From positions 1,364,001-1,428,000 of the forward strand of contig JAKVOM010000001.1 in assembly GCA_022482815.1 (NCBI GenBank): a stretch of DNA of 64,000 bases, read 5' to 3'. Shown here one piece after another: positions 1 to 6,070 of this stretch. Each line of letters opens with the position of its first letter. The stretch's first letter is position 1. The notes beneath the pieces are model-generated. The model saw only the letters and a program-made list of their open reading frames with translations. It was not told the DNA's origin and did not search any database. The translations under genes were made by a program, and so were the position numbers. Source of the stretch: Acidaminococcus sp. (GTDB taxonomy: Bacteria; Bacillota; Negativicutes; Acidaminococcales; Acidaminococcaceae).

Positions 1-113
1 TGCGCGCGGTTTTTACCTGGCATACTGACAGAAACTTTTTTCCTCTTGCCGGTCAGCGGGTCTTTATACATTTCCCGGAATGCGTAACCTGTTTTAGTTT
101 TCTCTATCCACAT
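1..113 (-). CDS. Tyrosine recombinase (phage/ICE integrase), N-terminal fragment cut by window edge
   Basis: About 37 codons are visible, reading off the left edge. The translation starts MWIEKTKTGYAFREMYKDPL and continues with a Lys/Arg-rich turn ending in SMPGKNRA. This is the pattern of the arm-type DNA-binding domain (a three-stranded sheet binding integrase arm sites) at the start of Firmicute phage and ICE integrases. The start ATG at 111-113 follows a GGAAGG-type ribosome site. It overlaps the end of the upstream membrane-protein gene by about 20 bases, so the two are probably co-transcribed. The catalytic domain (R..HxxR..Y) lies outside the window, so activity cannot be judged. Family assignment rests on the N-terminal domain only. 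Confidence 0.7.
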   Translation of the reverse strand, partial: MWIEKTKTGYAFREMYKDPLTGKRKKVSVSMPGKNRA

Positions 114-471
114 TGTTACCTTCCTTTCTCCACATTGCAAGGATAACAAAGATTATCACGTGGACTACATAGAGACGAATAGGAAGAATGAATACAGGGA
201 AAGAATATAAAATCGGATGCTTTACTTCAATGTCCCGTAGGCGCTTTGCAACTAGCACCCATTCAGCGACATCAAACAGGAAATAGACGATAAACGCGGG
301 CAACAACTGACTAGCATTAAATAGCTGCGTCCGGTAGGCATTGTCTATACAATACAGAATAAAAACATACACGACATTTTGCACTAAAAATCCTATTCCC
401 GGCTTACGTCTCAATTTAAAATTAAATGGCGAAAACAGTGTATCAAAAGTTTCCTTTGCTCCTTTATTCAT
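94..471 (-). CDS. Small membrane protein of prophage lysogeny module (DUF805-like)
   Basis: 125 aa with three to four hydrophobic segments (roughly residues 27-45, 54-72, 88-115) and an AKRLRD stretch after the second. That stretch recalls the RR-x-x-D turn of DUF805 membrane proteins, but similarity is weak. A strong AGGAGG site precedes the ATG at 471. It sits between the repressor operon and the integrase, where Firmicute prophages and ICEs often carry small accessory membrane proteins such as superinfection-exclusion factors. Its function is unknown; exclusion would be a guess from position. Confidence 0.6.
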   Translation of the reverse strand: MNKGAKETFDTLFSPFNFKLRRKPGIGFLVQNVVYVFILYCIDNAYRTQLFNASQLLPAFIVYFLFDVAEWVLVAKRLRDIEVKHPILYSFPVFILPIRLYVVHVIIFVILAMWRKEGNNVDREN

Positions 472-497
472 TTTTCCTCCTATTAATCAAAAGGTGA

Positions 498-607
498 TAT
501 AATAATCACGTAGACTGCATCCGTTAATTCGGGGACTGATCTATGCGGCCTTCCTGTAAAGGCGGACTGTCTTAGACGTGTTGCTGACGAGCAATGCGTC
601 TTTTTTT
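498..607 (+). ncRNA. Candidate prophage small RNA (extended -10 promoter plus strong terminator)
   Basis: An extended -10 (TG-A-TATAAT at 495-503) lies inside a short inverted repeat (GTGAT/ATCAC, 494-509). About 70 bases on is a 12-bp stem (574-585 with 590-601, two G-U pairs, GACG loop) followed by seven T residues. A second small hairpin (GCCTT/AAGGC) lies between them near 548-562. No ORF fits on this strand, and the flanking genes are on the other strand. An RNA of about 95-100 nt starting near 510 is therefore predicted. The run of T exists only in the plus direction, so the hairpin is not the terminator of the flanking minus-strand gene. Confidence 0.5.
574..607 (+). terminator. Intrinsic terminator of the candidate small RNA
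   Basis: AGACGTGTTGCT pairs with AGCAATGCGTCT around a four-base loop, followed by TTTTTTT. The T-run supports termination only on the plus strand. Confidence 0.8.
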
Positions 608-619
608 ATTTCAGTAACT

Positions 620-958
620 TTAATACCCTTCCTTCCATATCGTTCTGAGATAGACGTAAAGTACAACTGTATAAAATACTGCTTCCCATACATAGAAAAC
701 ACGGAAGAAGATATACGGAATGTTCCTGATAAAAACAGAAATTAAAATCGCTACACCGTTTTTAAAAGCTACATCAACAATGGGGTGATTCTTTATTCTT
801 ATAAATATCGTACAGCTCCATAAACCGGCCGAACACGCCAAAATAAGACGGCCTCGCGGTGGACTGTAATTCATAGCTCCGTACAGCCAGATGAAAGGTA
901 TAGCTATTTGTGAGAGAAGCAGAACAGCTAACATAAATTTTCCCCACAAGTCTTTCAT
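620..958 (-). CDS. Small membrane protein, prophage accessory gene
   Basis: 112 aa, mostly hydrophobic, with three to four predicted membrane segments (about residues 7-30, 35-52, 67-85, 90-108). There is no recognisable catalytic motif. AGGAGG lies directly upstream of the ATG at 958. It begins 8 bases after the end of the ImmA-like gene, so it is probably translated from the repressor-immA transcript. No family recognised. Confidence 0.6.
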   Translation of the reverse strand: MKDLWGKFMLAVLLLSQIAIPFIWLYGAMNYSPPRGRLILACSAGLWSCTIFIRIKNHPIVDVAFKNGVAILISVFIRNIPYIFFRVFYVWEAVFYTVVLYVYLRTIWKEGY

Positions 959-966
959 AGCTCCTC

Positions 967-1236
967 CTAAATAACCTTGTAAAAGAAATCGATCCCTTTT
1001 AATGAGACACTTTTTGTATTTTCCCGGACGTCTTTTTCAATCTTAGTAGCATCTGTTTTTTCTGTTGTGAAGTCGGCACGGATAATATGGGCTAGTTCGT
1101 GGACAACGGCAGCTTGTTTTTTGACTGGTGATAATGATGCACGGACAACTATTGTAATACTGTCGTCCGCGTTCAATACAGATAAAGCATCGATACCGCC
1201 AGGGAGCTTGGATGATTGTAGAACATTAACGGTCAA
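967..1236 (-). CDS. ImmA/IrrE-type metalloprotease, short form
   Basis: 89 aa carrying VVHELAHI, the HExxH zinc-protease signature of ImmA/IrrE proteins, which relieve repression by cutting the partner XRE repressor. The start is a TTG (1234-1236) with AGAAGGA eight bases upstream, overlapping the repressor stop codon (TTGA). Translation is therefore coupled to the repressor, as expected for an anti-repressor pair. The protein is about half the length of ICEBs1 ImmA, but the core fold around the motif is present. The role as anti-repressor is inferred from family and neighbourhood. Confidence 0.75.
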   Translation of the reverse strand: MTVNVLQSSKLPGGIDALSVLNADDSITIVVRASLSPVKKQAAVVHELAHIIRADFTTEKTDATKIEKDVRENTKSVSLKGIDFFYKVI

Positions 1237-1622
1237 GACTTATCCTTCTCTCTTTGTTTTAAGTAGATAATGTAATTGTATGCTTCTTTCATACTTTCTG
1301 GGGGTAAATCTTGGGACGCTTTAAAAAGCATTCTCAATCCTTCGTTGGTCCTTAGCTTTTCAGCAAGCGCGGCTGTATCGTCGTTTGTATAGTAGTGCTT
1401 CCCTTCGTGGGCTTCGACTAAATCCGCTTTATTAATGCCAAAGTATTTAGCCATCTTTTCAATCTTATCAATACGCGGGTAAGCATGACCGTTTACCCAA
1501 TCCGAAAAAGTCGAATACTTGAAGCCTAGATCATCACAGATTTTATGCCTGTCTATTCCTTTCAATGCCATATAGTATTGAATGTTCTTAGCCATTATCG
1601 TTTTATTACCTAAACCGCCCAT
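1233..1622 (-). CDS. CI-like XRE-family prophage repressor
   Basis: 129 aa. The N-terminal helix-turn-helix (about residues 10-65) contains GIDRHKICDDLGFKYSTFSD, a classical recognition helix. The C-terminal region is short and helical and lacks a LexA-type S24 protease domain, so derepression probably depends on the ImmA-like partner. The start at 1622 is chosen over the longer upstream reading because AGGAGG lies eight bases before it and the extra 30 codons would run through the operators. It faces the Cro-like gene across a region with at least three operator-like repeats and probably represses both promoters. Confidence 0.85.
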   Translation of the reverse strand: MGGLGNKTIMAKNIQYYMALKGIDRHKICDDLGFKYSTFSDWVNGHAYPRIDKIEKMAKYFGINKADLVEAHEGKHYYTNDDTAALAEKLRTNEGLRMLFKASQDLPPESMKEAYNYIIYLKQREKDKS

Positions 1623-1650
1623 TTTAACGCCTCCTTCTGTACCAAAATTA

Positions 1651-1665
1651 TACGGTAAATCCGTA
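1651..1665. promoter_or_regulatory. Operator-like inverted repeat O1 (repressor binding site)
   Basis: TACGGTAAATCCGTA is a 5-5-5 palindrome. It is one of four similar 15-mers around the divergent repressor/cro promoters. Confidence 0.7.
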
Positions 1666-1692
1666 AAATTTTCAACGGGCCAGACAAAAAAA

Positions 1693-1707
1693 TACGGTTT
1701 AACCGTT
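1693..1707. promoter_or_regulatory. Operator-like inverted repeat O2
   Basis: TACGGTTTAACCGTT, matching O1 in the half sites (ACGG/CCGT). It lies between the divergent genes. Confidence 0.7.
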
Positions 1708-1712
1708 GACAT

Positions 1713-1727
1713 TACGATTTAATCGCA
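1713..1727. promoter_or_regulatory. Operator-like inverted repeat O3
   Basis: TACGATTTAATCGCA, spaced 20 bases centre to centre from O2, so both could be occupied on nearly the same DNA face. Confidence 0.65.
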
Positions 1728-1757
1728 CTAGAATAGGGAGCATAGGAGGTGAAAAAC

Positions 1758-1952
1758 ATGGAAGGATATACGTTGAAAGCATTACGTGTTATGAAAAACT
1801 TGACTCAATATGAAGCGGGAAAACTAGTCGGAGTCTCGGAGGACACGTGGTCTAACTGGGAACGGAAGAAGACTTTCCCGGATGTACCGCACATCAAGGC
1901 TATCGAAAAAGCATTTAACGTGCCGTACAACAATATTATTTTTTTACCCTAA
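1758..1952 (+). CDS. Cro-like XRE-family regulator
   Basis: 64 aa, almost entirely one helix-turn-helix domain (LTQYEAGKLVGVSEDTWSNW). The ATG at 1758 is the start because AGGAGG ends eight bases before it. The in-frame GTG at 1749 overlaps that ribosome site. It is divergent from the CI-like repressor and opens the rightward early transcript, the standard Cro position. Only one more short gene follows before the element breaks off. Confidence 0.85.
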   Translation: MEGYTLKALRVMKNLTQYEAGKLVGVSEDTWSNWERKKTFPDVPHIKAIEKAFNVPYNNIIFLP

Positions 1953-1955
1953 TAT

Positions 1956-1970
1956 TACGGTTTAATCGTA
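1956..1970. promoter_or_regulatory. Operator-like inverted repeat O4
   Basis: TACGGTTTAATCGTA lies between the Cro-like gene and the next small gene, outside the divergent promoter region. It may control the downstream gene or help looping. Confidence 0.6.
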
Positions 1971-1987
1971 AAAAAGGAGCGGAGCCA

Positions 1988-2191
1988 ATGAAAGGAAAAA
2001 TGAAGCGGATTATATGCACTGACGGAACTTACATCAATCCAAAGACAATATTAGAACTGCGAAGAGAACCCTCGAAAAGGAAATTCGGTTATCGGATTGT
2101 TGCGGTGCTAGATGATGTAACCGTTAAAGACGGTTTTAATCGTAAAATACCGTGGGTCGCACGGAAATCTACGCCTGTGGAGAGAGTGTAA
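1988..2191 (+). CDS. Small hypothetical prophage protein, C-terminus possibly of transposon origin
   Basis: 67 aa, basic, starting MKGKMKRIICTDGTYINPKT after a GGAGCGGAG ribosome site. No family is recognised for the first 55 residues. The last residues (KSTPVERV) and the bases that follow resemble the 3' end of a TnpB gene running into an IS200/IS605 right end. The reading frame may therefore be a chimera of a phage gene and a transposon remnant. Existence as a gene is supported by spacing after cro and by the ribosome site; function unknown. Confidence 0.5.
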   Translation: MKGKMKRIICTDGTYINPKTILELRREPSKRKFGYRIVAVLDDVTVKDGFNRKIPWVARKSTPVERV

Positions 2192-2275
2192 GTCGTCGCA
2201 ACTCTTCGGAGTCAGAGGTGCTGTTCTCGTTGAAACAGGAAGCTCCCGCCTCTATAGGCGGGGGTACGTTCACAT
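2160..2275 (+). mobile_element. Remnant right end of an IS200/IS605-family element (TnpB/omega-RNA 3' end)
   Basis: After a TnpB-like tail come GAAACAGGAAG and a stem-loop (CCCGCC tctata GGCGGG at 2244-2263), ending in TTCAC at 2269-2273. This architecture is typical of IS200/IS605 right ends and of the 3' portion of the omega RNA that guides TnpB. No tnpA or tnpB body is present, so it is a solo end. It differs in sequence from the intact element at 26741-28520 and thus belongs to another subfamily. Confidence 0.5.
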
Positions 2276-2370
2276 AGTGCTGAATACGTGAAAACTTCCG
2301 TACACGCTCATACTTTGGATATGAGAAGGTTTAGCTAATTATGCTAAGAACTTATCACAAATAAAAATAA

Positions 2371-2405
2371 AACGGCTCATATCTAAAATATGAAGGCCGT
2401 TTTTC
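2371..2405 (+). terminator. Intrinsic terminator in prophage/alr intergenic region
   Basis: AACGGC plus TCATAT pair with ATATGA plus GCCGTT around a short loop, followed by TTTT. The 2192-2686 stretch otherwise holds the IS remnant, a TTAGC/GCTAA hairpin near 2332 and the alr promoter. Confidence 0.65.
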
Positions 2406-2482
2406 TCTCAAAATACGCTAAAAAGTTTTCCTCGATTTGTCAGAAAACAATTTTGATAATGATTGTAGATTAACACAATTTT

Positions 2483-2511
2483 TTGTGCTATGATTAGGGA
2501 CGTGTTATAAT
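2483..2511 (+). promoter_or_regulatory. Probable sigma-70 promoter for alr
   Basis: TTGTGC at 2483-2488, 17-base spacer, and an extended -10 TG-T-TATAAT ending at 2511. This predicts a leader of about 170 bases before alr. Confidence 0.6.
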
Positions 2512-2686
2512 TTTAGATGCAAAGACCTTCTAAAATATTTTCTATTCCCTATGAACAGCTTTGTAAGTTTTCCCTATTATTCCCCTATTTCTTATAGGAC
2601 AAAACTCTACAAGCGCTTATCAGGCGGATTGAAAGGAAAAATCCCACCCCATCCGCCAATTTTATAAAAGAACGGTGGCAAAGCAT

Positions 2687-3838
2687 ATGAGAGCAAGAAA
2701 TGTCTGGGCAGAAGTTGATTTGTCCGCTATTGCCCATAACGTTCAGGTGACGCGAAAGGTACTGAAGCCGGATACCAAGATTTGTGCCGTCGTCAAGGCG
2801 GATGCTTATGGTCATGGGGCCGTTCCTGTGGCTACAGCGGCGCTGGCGGCCGGGGTCAATTATCTGGCAGTCTCTATGACCCAGGAGGCCATTGAGCTGC
2901 GCGAAGCCGGTATTATGGCACCAATCCTGATTCTGGGGACGATGACGGAAGAACATGAAAAAGCTCTTGTTGACTATAACATCACGCAGACCGTCTATGA
3001 CCTTGCTGTGGCGAAGGAACTTTCCGCTGCGGCCTTGCAGGAAAATAAGGTTGCCAAGGTTCATCTGGCCGTTGATACGGGCATGAACCGTATCGGCTGC
3101 CGTCCGGAAGAAGCTGCCGATTTGGCAGAAGCCATCAGCCGTCTTCCTCATGTGGAACTGGAAGGCATGTTCTCTCATTTTGCCAGTGCCGATGAAGCCG
3201 ATAAAAGTTTTGCCAACCTGCAGTACTCCCGTTTTAAACAGGCCTATGATGATATCAAGGCGCGGGGAATCAATATTCCGCTTGCGCATCTCGATAATAG
3301 TGCCGGCATTACGGAAATGCCCGGTTCCGAATTCAACATGGTGCGTCAGGGCATAACGCTGTATGGATTGTGGCCTTCCGATGAAGTACATAGGAACCTC
3401 GATATTCGTCCGGCCCTCAGCCTGAAGGCAGAAGTTGTCTTTGTCAAGGACGTACCGGCCGGTGAAAAGATTGGCTACGGCTGCACCTATGAAACCAAAA
3501 AGCCGAGAAAGATTGCCACGCTGCCTTTGGGTTATGCCGATGGCTACAGCCGCGCTCTTTCCAATAAGGGATATATTACTATTCGCGGCTACAAGGCTCC
3601 TATTGTTGGTCGTATCTGCATGGACCAGTTTATGGCTGATGTGACCGATGTTCCCAATGTGCATAAGGGGGATGAAGCGGTTATCTTTGGACCGGGTGGT
3701 GTTTCTCTGGAGACCATTGCCAAGTGGACGAATACGATTCCTTACGAGCTGATGTGTCTTCTCAGCACGCGCGTTCCGAGAAAATATACGTATCAATATA
3801 CGATCCGGCACTATGTCGATAATCGTTTTCAATCATAA
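2687..3838 (+). CDS. alr: Alanine racemase
   Basis: About 383 aa. It interconverts L- and D-alanine with PLP and supplies D-alanine for peptidoglycan. The PLP lysine is in AVVKADAYGHG near residue 35. The C-terminal domain carries IGYGCTY, the catalytic-tyrosine region, and RICMDQFMADVT. Length matches the family. The ATG at 2687 is preferred, with GGTGG eight bases before it; a GTG at 2675 would add four residues and cannot be excluded. A glycolate/lactate oxidase gene follows after 29 bases, probably on the same transcript. Confidence 0.95.
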   Translation: MRARNVWAEVDLSAIAHNVQVTRKVLKPDTKICAVVKADAYGHGAVPVATAALAAGVNYLAVSMTQEAIELREAGIMAPILILGTMTEEHEKALVDYNITQTVYDLAVAKELSAAALQENKVAKVHLAVDTGMNRIGCRPEEAADLAEAISRLPHVELEGMFSHFASADEADKSFANLQYSRFKQAYDDIKARGINIPLAHLDNSAGITEMPGSEFNMVRQGITLYGLWPSDEVHRNLDIRPALSLKAEVVFVKDVPAGEKIGYGCTYETKKPRKIATLPLGYADGYSRALSNKGYITIRGYKAPIVGRICMDQFMADVTDVPNVHKGDEAVIFGPGGVSLETIAKWTNTIPYELMCLLSTRVPRKYTYQYTIRHYVDNRFQS

Positions 3839-3867
3839 GATTCATAGCAGAAAGGTAGTAGAGAAGT

Positions 3868-5268
3868 ATGGAAAAGTACAATCCGGTGACTCCGGAGATT
3901 ATCGCAAAACTGAAGGAAATTGTAGGAGAGAAGAACGTCATTACCGACCCCAACGGTCTGGAAACCTATAAGACGGATCAGGAAACCGATCCGCATCTGT
4001 TCCATACGCCGGAAGCGGTTGTTTCTCCCGAAACGACCGAGCAGGTGTCTGCCATTATGAAACTGGCTAATGCCTGTGGCTTCTCCGTAACGCCTCGCAG
4101 CGGCGGTACGAGCGTATCTGACGGTGCCATTGCTGTCTATGGCGGCATCGTTATGCTGATGGAACGCATGAACAAGATTGAAAAAGTGGATTCCAAGGGC
4201 ATGTACATGGTTGTACAGGCCGGCGTCCGTACGCTTGATGTCCAGCAGGCCGCCAAAAAAGAAGGCATGTTCTATGCAGGCGATCCCTGCAGTGCTGACA
4301 GCTGTCTGATTGGCGGAAACCTGGCTACCAATGCCGGCGGTGACAAAGCGGTTCGTTATGGAACGACCCGCAATCAGGTTTATGCCATCGAAGTCGTGCT
4401 TCCGACGGGTGAGATTGCCCATTTGGGTGCCCGTACCAAGAAGAATACAACAGGTTACTGCCTGGACCAGCTTGTTCTTGGCAGCGAAGGTACCCTCGGA
4501 ATTATTACCCGCGCTACACTGAAGCTGCTTCCTTTGGCTCCTTATCGTTCCGATGTACTTCTGGTATTTACGGATTCCCGCAAAGCAACAAGTATCGTGC
4601 CGGTTCTTTTAAAGGCTGGACTGAATCCTACGAGCGTTGAATTTATGGACAATGGTTTTGTCCGTGCTTCCAGTGATTATTCCAAGTTCCGTCTGACTCA
4701 CTATGATGACGGCTCTTACGTCATTTTGACCATCGAAACATTCGATGAGGACGAAATGGATAAAAAACTGGTGAAGGTGGACGAACTGGCCCGTGAAAAC
4801 GGGGCTGTCGAAGTCTCTATGGCCGATGACCGCGTGTGGACGCTGCGTAAGAACTGCCTTGAGGGTACGCGGGTATTGAGCCGTGTCAGCACATCGGACG
4901 ACTTTGTGGTGCCTCTCGATAAGATTGCGGATACGATTATGGACCTGTCTACGCTGGCCCAGGATTATCCGTTCCGTATCTTTACGCTGGCCCATGCCGG
5001 TGACGGCAACCTTCACTTCAATATCCTGAAGGGTGACCTGTCCGATGAAGAATGGGAAAACAGCCTCAATGACTTCCATGCAAAAGCCTATCGGTATGTG
5101 TATGACCAGGGTGGTCTTCTGAGCGGCGAACACGGTATCGGTGCGAAGAAGATTCGCCAGCTTCAGGCAATGACCGACCCGGGACAGATGCTGATGATGA
5201 AGACGATTAAGCGGGCATTGGATCCGCTGGATGTGCTCAATCCGGGCAAGGTAATAGCAAGATACTAA
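3868..5268 (+). CDS. FAD-linked 2-hydroxyacid oxidase/dehydrogenase, GlcD family (glycolate or D-lactate)
   Basis: 466 aa. The N-terminal FAD-binding type 4 domain contains RSGGTSVSDGA and the C-terminal FAD-oxidase domain contains HAGDGNLHFN and LSGEHGIGAKK, both diagnostic of the GlcD/D-lactate dehydrogenase family. These flavoproteins oxidise 2-hydroxyacids and, in anaerobes, often pass electrons to an electron-transferring flavoprotein. No EtfAB or GlcE/GlcF partner is next to it here, so substrate and acceptor are open. It is likely co-transcribed with alr and ends at a very strong terminator. Confidence 0.85.
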   Translation: MEKYNPVTPEIIAKLKEIVGEKNVITDPNGLETYKTDQETDPHLFHTPEAVVSPETTEQVSAIMKLANACGFSVTPRSGGTSVSDGAIAVYGGIVMLMERMNKIEKVDSKGMYMVVQAGVRTLDVQQAAKKEGMFYAGDPCSADSCLIGGNLATNAGGDKAVRYGTTRNQVYAIEVVLPTGEIAHLGARTKKNTTGYCLDQLVLGSEGTLGIITRATLKLLPLAPYRSDVLLVFTDSRKATSIVPVLLKAGLNPTSVEFMDNGFVRASSDYSKFRLTHYDDGSYVILTIETFDEDEMDKKLVKVDELARENGAVEVSMADDRVWTLRKNCLEGTRVLSRVSTSDDFVVPLDKIADTIMDLSTLAQDYPFRIFTLAHAGDGNLHFNILKGDLSDEEWENSLNDFHAKAYRYVYDQGGLLSGEHGIGAKKIRQLQAMTDPGQMLMMKTIKRALDPLDVLNPGKVIARY

Positions 5269-5275
5269 AAAATTG

Positions 5276-5318
5276 GGGACTGTGAAAAAATGATTTCATT
5301 TTTTCACAGTCCCTTTTT
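5276..5318 (+). terminator. Strong intrinsic terminator after the GlcD-family gene
   Basis: GGGACTGTGAAAAAATGA pairs with its full complement, followed by CCCTTTTT. The stem is about 18 bp with a very short loop. Confidence 0.9.
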
Positions 5319-5462
5319 CGCATTCCGCTGCTCGCCGTCCGCAGTCCGCCCGTGGATGCAAAATTGGCCGGGCAATTTTGCCCTGAACTTATGAAAATAG
5401 TTCTTGAATTTCGTACAAAAGTTGGAACGGAGCTAAATGCCATATGCCATATGCCAAAAGCG
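5319..5462. repeat. Mosaic intergenic repeat, copy 1
   Basis: The segment starts directly at the terminator T-run with CGCATTCCG and includes CCGTCCGCAGTCCGCC, GTGGATGCAAAATTG and a tandem ATGCCATATGCCATATGCC. Matching pieces recur at 43350-43530 and 45743-45960. No gene is visible in 5319-5500. Confidence 0.55.
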
Positions 5463-5497
5463 CCTTTTTAACTTCTCACTTTATGCTGAAAAGACCA

Positions 5498-5527
5498 TAA
5501 AAAAAGCACCGCCAGCGCGGTGCTTTT
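5498..5527 (-). terminator. Terminator hairpin downstream of the SRP RNA
   Basis: GCACCGC cagc GCGGTGC, flanked by A-runs on the left (T-run on the minus strand). It is placed to end the tRNA-Ser/SRP RNA transcript. Confidence 0.75.
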
Positions 5528-5537
5528 GCCTTATTTT

Positions 5538-5664
5538 CTCAGCGGGCTGCAGCAGCAGGCGTCCCTGCGGCACACAAGGTTATCTGCTTATTGCTGCTTC
5601 CTTCCGGACCTGACAAGGTTCACAGGACCTCATTGCGCAGGACCTCCCGCTGCAGTCCGCTGAG
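5538..5664 (-). ncRNA. ffs: Signal recognition particle RNA (small bacterial type, 4.5S/scRNA)
   Basis: The minus strand carries the conserved domain IV core, GTCAGGTCCGGAAGGAAGCA, with the tetraloop and asymmetric loop that bind Ffh. The ends (CTCAGCGG and CCGCTGAG) close the molecule into one long hairpin of about 127 nt. It acts with Ffh in co-translational membrane targeting. It lies downstream of tRNA-Ser with a shared terminator at 5498-5527 and probably a shared promoter at 5866-5894. Exact ends are estimated from the closing stem. Confidence 0.95.
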
Positions 5665-5710
5665 AAAATAAAGAAGTTAAAATAAAAGCCGCTTTCGCGG
5701 CGGAAATTCA

Positions 5711-5800
5711 TGGCGGAGAGTGAGGGATTCGAACCCTCGATACGGTAACCCGTATACACGCTTTCCAGGCGTGCTCCTTCAACCACTCGGACAACTCTCC
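5711..5800 (-). tRNA. tRNA-Ser (anticodon GGA)
   Basis: 90 nt on the minus strand. The acceptor stem GGAGAGT/ACTCTCC is followed by encoded GCCA. The anticodon loop CTGGAAA gives GGA, reading UCC/UCU. A long variable arm (TATACGGGTTACCGTATCG) is typical of class II serine tRNAs, and the T-arm GGTTCGAATCC is intact. Confidence 0.97.
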
Positions 5801-5865
5801 AGGTTAAAGAAATTAGTAAAACATGTTCAATTTTGTACAGTCTTTGAAAAACAACTGCGAGAACT

Positions 5866-5894
5866 AGTATATAGGATAATTCGCCCTCTGTCAA
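5866..5894 (-). promoter_or_regulatory. Consensus sigma-70 promoter for tRNA-Ser and SRP RNA
   Basis: On the minus strand TTGACA (5889-5894), exactly 17 bases, then TATACT (5866-5871). This near-perfect promoter suits stable RNA genes. Confidence 0.85.
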
Positions 5895-5970
5895 GTAAAA
5901 ATATTATTTTTATAAGGAGCATACTGCTTGGTTATAAAATTTGGTCTGACTATGCTGCTAATACTGCAAG

Positions 5971-6000
5971 TTGAATTTTCCTATATAAACACGGTATAAT
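5971..6000 (+). promoter_or_regulatory. Probable promoter of the dnaX operon
   Basis: TTGAAT, 18-base spacer, TATAAT ending at 6000, about 70 bases before the dnaX start. Confidence 0.65.
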
Positions 6001-6070
6001 ACCAAAGTAAAGCTCAATCAAACGTTAGATACTTTGATGTAAGATATTTTAAAAAGAAGGGATGGGGTCC

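Noticed and set aside
5580-5894. Open frame on the minus strand across the SRP RNA and tRNA-Ser
   Set aside because: It overlaps two clear stable RNA genes and their promoter; no ribosome site or protein motif.
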